From: Flavobacteriales bacterium
Lineage (GTDB): Bacteria; Bacteroidota; Bacteroidia; Flavobacteriales; Flavobacteriaceae
Length of the DNA: 11,904 bases
Reading direction: 5' to 3'
Assembly: GCA_026983815.1 (NCBI GenBank)
Contig: JALSTJ010000192.1
Span: 1-11,904 of the forward strand
Part shown: one piece after another, positions 6,950 to 11,904 of the stretch
Position numbering within the stretch: the first letter of the stretch is position 1
How the letters are laid out: the number at the start of each line of letters is the position of its first letter
Notes under the pieces: model-generated
What the model saw: only the letters and a program-made list of their open reading frames with translations
What the model was told of the DNA's origin: nothing
Databases searched by the model: none
Position numbers and translations under genes: made by a program

Positions 6950-7911
6950 TTCAATTGGGGACATTTTATTCTTTGAACCGGACGGATACAATTGAAATTA
7001 TAACCCAACGTAATTTGATGGAACCCACTATTACTAATGGGATTCTTGCTCAATTCATAGGTATAAGTATAAGCCGCAACAAATTTTCCTATTCTGGCTC
7101 CAATGATTGGGGTAATATTATGAAAAACATAATCTGATTCAGAAAAATCTCTTCTATAAGAAGCTCCAAAATAAATTTGATTGAGCGCACTGATATCAAA
7201 ATAGAATTTAAGATTTTGATCCATAATCAATCGCTGCGAAAAATCTTTATATTGAATAAAGAATGAAGGTTCTACATGGAAATCATTTTTTCCAAAGTAG
7301 TACCCTATAGATCCTACATAATTTCTTAGATTTTTAGGTTCATAATCGGAATATAAAGGACGATCCATCAAAAGTGCATTTTTCAAAGTAAAGTTAAAGA
7401 AGAAATTTTCAATATGATATGAAAGTCCAAAATCCATATTAAAATAATTTTCACTTTGTAATATTCCTGCAATTATCGGATCAAAATTATTAGGGTCAAA
7501 TGAGGTTTCATCCAATTGATTCTGAACATAAGTTCCGGCAATTCCAAAAGAAAGTTTATTAACCTCGGCTCCATTGCCCATATCGATATGATAAGCAAAA
7601 GCCAATTGGATTCCTTTTTGAGCATGATATCCGTTTTGGTCATTAAAAATAATAGCCCCAATTCCGGTTCTGGCATTTTGTCCTAAGTGTGTATGAAAGC
7701 TCAAGGTTTCCAAAGCAGGTGCATCTTTAATGCCAAACCATTGCATCCTTCCCGTCATACGTACTTTGCCACAATAACTGGCTCCTGCCATAGATGGGTG
7801 AACTAAAAACAAATTGTCTGATAAATAATCATGATAAATTGGAATTCCTTCTTGTGCTTTGACTGAATTTATATAGAAAGTTAAAATGAGTAATAAAAAA
7901 ATTCTCTTCAT
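6946..7911 (-). CDS. PorP/SprF family outer-membrane protein (type IX secretion associated)
   Basis: The 321-residue protein has a signal peptide (residues 1-19, ending VKA before QEG) and the family's typical opening GIPIYHDYLSDNLFLVHPSMAG (split around residues 22-43), then MTGRMQWFGIKDAPALETLS. The rest is an alternation of short amphipathic strands with aromatic ends, as expected for an outer-membrane beta-barrel of about 320 residues. Family members work with the type IX secretion machinery; paralogues are often encoded next to the large surface adhesin whose secretion or anchoring they support. Here no such adhesin or PorE/OmpA-like gene is adjacent, so the partner is unknown. The stop codon TTAA overlaps the convergent permease by 4 bp. 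A 62-bp A/T-rich spacer separates it from ftsY upstream, and no clear promoter was seen there, so read-through from ftsY is possible. Confidence 0.9.
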   Translation of the reverse strand: MKRIFLLLILTFYINSVKAQEGIPIYHDYLSDNLFLVHPSMAGASYCGKVRMTGRMQWFGIKDAPALETLSFHTHLGQNARTGIGAIIFNDQNGYHAQKGIQLAFAYHIDMGNGAEVNKLSFGIAGTYVQNQLDETSFDPNNFDPIIAGILQSENYFNMDFGLSYHIENFFFNFTLKNALLMDRPLYSDYEPKNLRNYVGSIGYYFGKNDFHVEPSFFIQYKDFSQRLIMDQNLKFYFDISALNQIYFGASYRRDFSESDYVFHNITPIIGARIGKFVAAYTYTYELSKNPISNSGFHQITLGYNFNCIRPVQRIKCPQLN

Positions 7912-7973
7912 AGTTTTTTGTTAAAAAAAATTTAAACGCTTAAAAATATAAAATATTCTTTAATAATTAAAAA

Positions 7974-8921
7974 TTATTCTTTAAAAAATGAATCTACAAA
8001 CTCATTTTTATCAAATTCTTGTAAATCTTCAATTTTTTCTCCGATTCCTATATATTTTACCGGAATATTAAATTGGTCTGATATCCCAATGACCACTCCT
8101 CCTTTGGCAGTTCCGTCCAATTTGGTTACTGCCAATGCATTTACATCAGTAGCTTTGGTAAACTGTTTGGCTTGTTCAAAAGCATTTTGTCCGGTGGAAC
8201 CATCCAATACCAAAAGAATTTCATGTGGTGCATCCGGTATTATTTTTTTCATTACATTTTTGATTTTTGAAAGCTCATTCATCAAATTGATTTTATTATG
8301 TAATCTTCCGGCGGTATCTATAAGAACCACATCAATATCATGAGCTTTTGCCGATTGCAAAGTATCAAAGACTACCGAAGCGGGATCGCTTCCCATTTTT
8401 TGTTTGATGATCGGAATTCCGACTCTATCAGCCCATATTTGTAATTGATCAATGGCGGCAGCACGAAAAGTATCTGCTGCTCCTAACATTACCTTTTTTC
8501 CTTCTTGCGTAAATTTATATGCCAGTTTTCCTATAGTTGTAGTTTTTCCAACACCATTTACGCCTACAACCATAATTACATAGGGTTTGGTATTATTGAC
8601 ATCAAATTCCAATGGGTTGTTTTTTTCTTGCTCGGAAAGTAAACCTGCGATTTCTTCTCTTAAAATCCGATTGAGTTCAGAAGTTCCCAAATATTTATCT
8701 TTGGAAACTCGTTTTTCAATACGCTCAATAATTTTTAAAGTTGTATCTACACCAACATCGGAAGTGATTAACACTTCTTCCAAATTATCCAAAACTTCAT
8801 CGTCTACTTTGGATTTTCCAGCAACTGCTTTAGATAATTTATTAAAAAAACTCTTTTTGGATTTTTCCAGTCCTTTATCTAAGGTTTCTTTTTTCTTTTT
8901 TGAAAATATTTTTTTAAACAT
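7974..8921 (-). CDS. ftsY: Signal recognition particle receptor FtsY
   Basis: The 315-residue protein is the SRP-dependent GTPase that docks ribosome-nascent-chain-SRP complexes at the membrane for co-translational insertion. It has a short, lysine-rich N-terminus instead of the long acidic A domain of Escherichia coli, then the NG domains. GTPase motifs are complete: GVNGVGKTT (120-128), DTFRAAA (150-156), DTAGR (202-206), TKLDGTAKGG (266-275) and GIGEKIEDLQEF (292-303). It lies 98 bases downstream of the DUF4295 gene, and an intrinsic terminator stands in that gap. No good TAnnTTTG was found between terminator and start, so expression may depend on partial read-through from the ribosomal operon or on a promoter I cannot recognise. 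Confidence 0.97.
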   Translation of the reverse strand: MFKKIFSKKKKETLDKGLEKSKKSFFNKLSKAVAGKSKVDDEVLDNLEEVLITSDVGVDTTLKIIERIEKRVSKDKYLGTSELNRILREEIAGLLSEQEKNNPLEFDVNNTKPYVIMVVGVNGVGKTTTIGKLAYKFTQEGKKVMLGAADTFRAAAIDQLQIWADRVGIPIIKQKMGSDPASVVFDTLQSAKAHDIDVVLIDTAGRLHNKINLMNELSKIKNVMKKIIPDAPHEILLVLDGSTGQNAFEQAKQFTKATDVNALAVTKLDGTAKGGVVIGISDQFNIPVKYIGIGEKIEDLQEFDKNEFVDSFFKE

Positions 8922-8969
8922 ATCAATTCATAAAATTTTTACGAATTTAATTCATTTGATTTAAAATAC

Positions 8970-8997
8970 AAAAAAAGTGCTACCGAATGGTAACACT
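8970..8997 (-). terminator. Intrinsic terminator after rpmB-rpmG-DUF4295
   Basis: Read on the minus strand, AGTGTTACC-ATTC-GGTAGCACT forms a 9-bp stem (one G-U pair) with a 4-base loop, followed by a run of seven T (8976-8970, the first being the last stem base). It lies 23 bases after the DUF4295 stop. On the plus strand no T-run follows, so it acts in the minus direction only. It separates the ribosomal-protein genes from ftsY, possibly as an attenuating rather than absolute stop. Confidence 0.85.
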
Positions 8998-9019
8998 CTT
9001 TCAATAAATTTCGTATAAT

Positions 9020-9169
9020 TTATTTTTTGAAGAATTCTTTGGCTTTATCAGCTGGCATCATTTTTTCTTCAAAAATATATGCACCGGTTTTAGGTGATTT
9101 TTTCAATTTGATTACCTTTGTAAATTTTTTTGAACCTGTTTGTAAGGTTGCTACCGTTTTCTTTGCCAT
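9020..9169 (-). CDS. DUF4295 small basic protein, 49 aa
   Basis: A short ATG frame starts MAKKTVATLQTGSKKF and ends MPADKAKEFFKK. It matches the DUF4295 family of about 50 residues found in Bacteroidota directly after rpmG, including the KSPKTGAY block (residues 24-31). It is very basic and begins 9 bases after the rpmG stop, in the same operon. The position and charge suggest a ribosome-associated protein, but I know of no demonstrated function from the sequence; that role is inference. No Cys or metal-binding motif is present. Confidence 0.88.
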   Translation of the reverse strand: MAKKTVATLQTGSKKFTKVIKLKKSPKTGAYIFEEKMMPADKAKEFFKK

Positions 9170-9178
9170 GACTTATAA

Positions 9179-9367
9179 TTATTTAATTTCTTTATGAATG
9201 GTATATCTTCTCAAAATAGGATTGTATTTTCTAAGTTCCAATCTTCCGGGAGTATTTTTTCGATTTTTTGTTGTAATATATCGAGATGTTCCCGGCATTC
9301 CACTGTCTTTATGTTCGGTGCATTCCAATATTACTTGCACTCTGTTTCCTTTTGCTTTCTTTGCCAT
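9179..9367 (-). CDS. rpmG: 50S ribosomal protein L33
   Basis: The 62-residue basic protein has the L33 pattern: MAKKAKGNRVQVILECTEHK at the start, RYITTKNRKNTPGRLELRKY in the middle (about 29-48) and NPILRRYTIHKEIK at the end. It belongs to the zinc-free form: only Cys16 remains and the paired CxxC motifs are absent. It is part of the large ribosomal subunit near the E site. It follows rpmB by 14 bases and precedes DUF4295 by 9, in one transcript. Confidence 0.97.
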   Translation of the reverse strand: MAKKAKGNRVQVILECTEHKDSGMPGTSRYITTKNRKNTPGRLELRKYNPILRRYTIHKEIK

Positions 9368-9381
9368 TGTAGTATATTTTA

Positions 9382-9627
9382 TTATACGTTTCTAGTTAAA
9401 TATCCTTTGGCTTTTGCTTCTTTTATAGCAGCCAAAACACCTTTTTTATCAATAATTTTTAACCCGGCTTTGGATACTTTCAAAGTTACCCAACGATCTT
9501 CTTCGGGAATATAAAACTTTTTCTTGAAAAGATTTATATCAAATCTTCTTTTGGTTTTATTGTGCGCATGAGAAACATTGTTTCCCATCATCACTTTTTT
9601 TCCTGTTATTTCACAAACTCTCGACAT
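9382..9627 (-). CDS. rpmB: 50S ribosomal protein L28
   Basis: The 81-residue protein opens with MSRVCEITGKKVMMGNNVSH, followed by AHNKTKRRFDINL (21-33) and RWVTLKVSKAGLKIIDKKG (45-63), the standard L28 arrangement at about normal length. Only one Cys (Cys5) is present, so it is a zinc-free form. It is the first gene of the rpmB-rpmG-DUF4295 block, with a strong promoter match about 36 bases upstream of the start. Confidence 0.97.
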   Translation of the reverse strand: MSRVCEITGKKVMMGNNVSHAHNKTKRRFDINLFKKKFYIPEEDRWVTLKVSKAGLKIIDKKGVLAAIKEAKAKGYLTRNV

Positions 9628-9662
9628 TTTACCTTGTTTTTATCTTAATTCAAAATTGCTTG

Positions 9663-9693
9663 CAAATTTACAAAAAAATATTAATCAAGCAAA
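9663..9693 (-). promoter_or_regulatory. Promoter of rpmB operon
   Basis: On the minus strand TTTG (9693-9690), then 19 bases, then TAAATTTG (9670-9663) match the Bacteroidota -33/-7 consensus TTTG and TAnnTTTG with usual spacing. The predicted transcript start near 9656 leaves a leader of about 29 bases before the rpmB ATG. Confidence 0.7.
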
Positions 9694-9736
9694 TATTACC
9701 AATAAATTTCATTAAAAAAGTTATTAACAATGGGCT

Positions 9737-10807
9737 TTATAAAAATTTATAGGAAAGATTTATTCCAAATCCTCCATAATGAGCGATATTATATTTCATT
9801 TGCACAAGGATTCTTTTCCATTCAACTTGTGCTCCCAATTCCATCAGCATTTGAGAATAATTTTCATTAATATTAATAGGATCATCTATATCTTCACCAA
9901 TTACCGCTCCTGTATGTGAAGGGTCTTCTCCATAAACCGGATATCTACCCAAAACTTTAATGTTTGTTGTTCCCGATACCAAACCGGTTCCCGCAAAAAA
10001 TGTGAATTTATTATTTAATGTATAATGACCATAAATATTCAAAGAAATACTATTGTAGAATATGTTTATTTTTTGGTCATCATAGGGACCAGTCTGATGT
10101 AGCGTTACGCTAACCGGAATATAAACTCCGTCCGGTTTTACGGATAATTTTTCATGTCCATACATCAAGGAATATCCTCCTTGGATATCCAATCCGTAAT
10201 TTTTATTATCCAATGCTTCGATAAAAGCAGACAAATCTTGCTGATAGGATAAACCAAGCATTCCGATATTCATGTCTGTTGTCGGAACTTTTATATAAGG
10301 TATTAAATTGATACTGAATACGGACTTTTTCATTCGATAACCTACTGTTAGATAGGGTAAAGGCATGATGTTGGTTTCCTTTCCAGTGGGGGCATCAAAT
10401 TCATACAAAGGTCTTCCAAATAAATCATGAGTTTTGGATGCCAAACGAATTGTTCTGATAGAATCTCCAAAAACCGAAGGAGCCATAGTTTTGGTTGGAT
10501 CTTTGGCTTCAATATATTTCAATCCCAACTTGGATACATCATATAATAAATCTTCTTTTGGAATCTGCATGACAACAGTTTTTATACCTCCAAAAAATTT
10601 TTTTTCATCAATAGAATTTTGAGCTTTCATAAAACTTACTCCGGACATTCCAAATACAATAGCTTTATTCAATGGTTTGATATAAGCTTTAATCAATTTT
10701 TCACCATCTTCAACTCCTCCTTGAATCAGTTTTCCTGTATAACCCAAATTTTGGGCAAATGTTTGAGTAAAAATCATTATAACAAGTAGAACAAAAATTT
10801 TTTTCAT
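9737..10807 (-). CDS. Exported DUF6588-like protein, probable outer-membrane barrel
   Basis: The preferred start is ATG at 10807 (356 residues), because it puts the signal peptide MKKIFVLLVIMIFTQTFAQ at the true N-terminus. An upstream ATG at 10861 in the same frame would add 18 hydrophilic residues before the signal peptide and would lie upstream of the likely promoter; ATG at 10813 is also possible. The mature start, GGVEDGEKLIKAYIKPLNKA, resembles what I remember of the flavobacterial DUF6588 family, with ducts of alternating aromatic strands and a final SYKFL-type C-terminus (aromatic end) that suggest an outer-membrane beta-barrel. No function is known to me. It is monocistronic, divergent from the 192-residue exported protein. 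Family naming is from memory and moderate; export is well supported. Confidence 0.75.
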   Translation of the reverse strand: MKKIFVLLVIMIFTQTFAQNLGYTGKLIQGGVEDGEKLIKAYIKPLNKAIVFGMSGVSFMKAQNSIDEKKFFGGIKTVVMQIPKEDLLYDVSKLGLKYIEAKDPTKTMAPSVFGDSIRTIRLASKTHDLFGRPLYEFDAPTGKETNIMPLPYLTVGYRMKKSVFSINLIPYIKVPTTDMNIGMLGLSYQQDLSAFIEALDNKNYGLDIQGGYSLMYGHEKLSVKPDGVYIPVSVTLHQTGPYDDQKINIFYNSISLNIYGHYTLNNKFTFFAGTGLVSGTTNIKVLGRYPVYGEDPSHTGAVIGEDIDDPININENYSQMLMELGAQVEWKRILVQMKYNIAHYGGFGINLSYKFL

Positions 10808-10824
10808 AATCATTGGTTTTTTTT

Positions 10825-10832
10825 CAAAGTTA
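10825..10832 (-). promoter_or_regulatory. Candidate -7 element for DUF6588-like gene
   Basis: The minus strand reads TAACTTTG, an exact TAnnTTTG match, 18 bases upstream of the ATG at 10807. A TTG lies 26 bases further upstream, slightly beyond the usual spacing. Its position inside the longer reading frame argues against the 10861 start. Confidence 0.4.
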
Positions 10833-10868
10833 TAAAATCTTATTTGAATTGATCGTAACAAAAATTAC

Positions 10869-10901
10869 TTGAGCTTACATAGATTTAATTTTATATTTTT
10901 G
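10869..10901 (+). promoter_or_regulatory. Probable promoter of 192-aa exported protein gene
   Basis: TTG (10869-10871), 22 bases, then TATTTTTG (10894-10901) fit the Bacteroidota -33/-7 consensus. The predicted start near 10908 leaves a leader of about 37 A/T-rich bases before ATG at 10945. Confidence 0.55.
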
Positions 10902-10944
10902 ATTAAAATAATTTTCGTATTTTTACGTCATTGTTTTAATTTAT

Positions 10945-11523
10945 ATGTATAAGTTAATTTTTTTATTTTTAATCTCGCTGAATTCGATTTTTTCTTTTGG
11001 GCAAAATTCCAAATTGCCCGTAGAGATCTATCTAAAACAAGGAAAAGACAGCGTTTTAATCAATAACAAAACCATCTCGGTAAAACGCCAGCCCTTTACT
11101 TTGATTTTTGTTTTTAATGATCCCGGTCATTTCCCCGGGGTTTTTATGAATACATCCTTAACCAAAGATTATTACAGGTTAGGTTCAACCGAAACCATCC
11201 CTGACTTGAATTACCTGCCGCAAAAAGTTTATTCGGAACATAAATTTAATCCGAACAAAGAACTTAAAGTCAATCAAGAATTTTTTCAATATTTCGGCTA
11301 TAACCCCAATGCCAATTGGAATAAATTTGACCGTTTGATTAAGAAAGATGGAAAAATTATCGCCTACCGGAAAGTAAAGCTTTTTGATGTAGTGGATGAT
11401 GGTAGAAAAATTCCGATAGATCAAATGAAATACAATCTATTTTTGACTTTTGAAATCATCGAAAAAAGAAATTCTTATGCTTATAACGAAATTTATCGGG
11501 CAAAAACCAAATTAAAATTCTAA
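10945..11523 (+). CDS. Exported protein of unknown function, 192 aa
   Basis: I do not recognise a family. A clear signal peptide occupies residues 1-19 (MYKLIFLFLISLNSIFSFG, then QN). The mature part begins LPVEIYLKQGKDSVLINNKT and looks like mixed beta-strand with many aromatic residues (EFFQYFGYNPN near 112-122, NPNANWNKFD). It has no Cys, so it is neither a lipoprotein nor disulfide-bonded. It probably acts in the periplasm or at the outer membrane. It has its own promoter match, diverges from the DUF6588-like gene and overlaps the convergent DUF2797 gene by 12 bp. Coding status rests on the signal peptide, promoter and uninterrupted frame. Confidence 0.8.
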   Translation: MYKLIFLFLISLNSIFSFGQNSKLPVEIYLKQGKDSVLINNKTISVKRQPFTLIFVFNDPGHFPGVFMNTSLTKDYYRLGSTETIPDLNYLPQKVYSEHKFNPNKELKVNQEFFQYFGYNPNANWNKFDRLIKKDGKIIAYRKVKLFDVVDDGRKIPIDQMKYNLFLTFEIIEKRNSYAYNEIYRAKTKLKF

Positions 11524-11904
11524 TCGGACGACATATCCCGAATGATTTCTGACATTAAATACTTTACCGTCTGCAAAAATTAAATATTGTCCTTTTATCC
11601 CGTTTAATTTTCCTTCAAAGGATGAAACTTTTTCCAAATTTATGCTTTTGACTTTTTCGGGAAGTTTCAGAATAGGATATTCAATTTTTTGGACTTCGCT
11701 TGTTTCCAACCAATAGTTTTTCAAATCATCGGGTAATAATTCTTTTATTTTGGCTTTTTCATCCAATAAATTTTTGTCGGTTTGTATGCCTTTCAGCATT
11801 TTTTGCCAAGAAGTTTTATCGGTAAAATATTCTTTCAAAAATACTTCTGCTTGTCCTGCCAAAAAACGATTGGGTGTTTCCAAAATGGCGACGGCTTCGT
11901 CTGC
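11512..11904 (-). CDS. DUF2797 family protein, C-terminal part (5'-truncated by window edge)
   Basis: The frame is open to the right edge, giving the last 130 residues; the true start lies outside. The visible sequence runs ADEAVAILETPNRFLAGQA at the edge, then TDKTSWQKML, a helical middle and the conserved end GIKGQYLIFADGKVFNVRNH followed by SGYVVRLEF. These match the C-terminal half of flavobacterial DUF2797 proteins as I remember them, which in full are about 260-280 residues with an N-terminal cysteine-rich, probably zinc-binding region. The TTG at 11883 is an internal Leu codon, not the start. Function of the family is not known to me. The gene end overlaps the convergent 192-residue gene by 12 bp. 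Confidence 0.82.
   Translation of the reverse strand, partial: ADEAVAILETPNRFLAGQAEVFLKEYFTDKTSWQKMLKGIQTDKNLLDEKAKIKELLPDDLKNYWLETSEVQKIEYPILKLPEKVKSINLEKVSSFEGKLNGIKGQYLIFADGKVFNVRNHSGYVVRLEF

Noticed and set aside
8587..8964. 125-residue plus-strand frame
   Set aside because: It is antisense to the ftsY 5' half and low in complexity (Ser/Leu/Phe-rich), as expected for the reverse of Lys/Glu-rich coding sequence.
9194..9514. 106-residue plus-strand frame
   Set aside because: It lies opposite rpmG and rpmB, which are certain; it is a shadow of those genes.
9694..9736. Terminator after the DUF6588-like gene
   Set aside because: The only symmetry is GTTATTAAC, a 4-bp palindrome with a one-base centre that cannot form a hairpin, although a T-run follows on the minus strand.
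10808..10861. 18-residue N-terminal extension of the DUF6588-like protein
   Set aside because: It would bury the signal peptide behind hydrophilic residues and would start upstream of the TAACTTTG promoter element.
11512..11883. A complete 123-residue protein starting at TTG 11883
   Set aside because: The frame continues open to the window edge and the sequence matches the middle of the longer DUF2797 family, so the gene is truncated by the window.

Overview
The window looks like chromosomal DNA from a member of the Bacteroidota, most likely a flavobacterium. It is strongly AT-rich and uses the standard code. Several intergenic regions carry the Bacteroidota promoter -7 element TAnnTTTG. The gene families point the same way: a PorP/SprF protein and an Asp-box protein typical of type IX secretion organisms, the small ribosomal-operon protein DUF4295 next to rpmB and rpmG, a lipoprotein NamZ/DUF1343, and DUF6588 and DUF2797 proteins. 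No rRNA, tRNA, CRISPR array, insertion sequence, integrase or phage gene was seen.

Layout from left to right. Positions 1-1483 (minus) hold the N-terminal 494 residues of a secreted Asp-box (BNR/sortilin-like) protein that continues beyond the left edge. It is preceded by, and overlaps by 17 bp, a gene for an unrecognised 212-residue lipoprotein. Next comes a free-standing 136-residue protein resembling the editing domain of archaeal threonyl-tRNA synthetase (minus). It diverges from fhs, formate-tetrahydrofolate ligase (plus), and the 227-bp spacer between them carries an 11-bp hairpin. fhs runs tail-to-tail into namZ (minus), a predicted exo-N-acetylmuramidase lipoprotein. The namZ start codon directly abuts the TTG start of a divergent LolC/LolE-like ABC permease (plus). 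The permease shares its last four bases with a convergent PorP/SprF gene (minus).

Positions 7974-9627 (minus) form a housekeeping block transcribed rpmB, rpmG, DUF4295, then ftsY. It has a good promoter upstream of rpmB and an intrinsic terminator between DUF4295 and ftsY. A DUF6588 exported protein (minus) then diverges from an unrecognised exported 192-residue protein (plus). That gene converges with a DUF2797 gene whose 5' part lies beyond the right edge.

The themes are cell-envelope biogenesis (secretion, lipoproteins, peptidoglycan recycling, outer-membrane proteins), translation (L28, L33, tRNA editing, SRP receptor) and one-carbon metabolism. The packing is tight: three convergent pairs overlap at their stop codons and one divergent pair has abutting start codons. 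I see no clear evidence of a new multi-gene system. The most notable items are the stand-alone tRNA-editing domain, the abutting divergent namZ/permease starts, the hairpin before fhs, and the overlapping lipoprotein/Asp-box gene pair.
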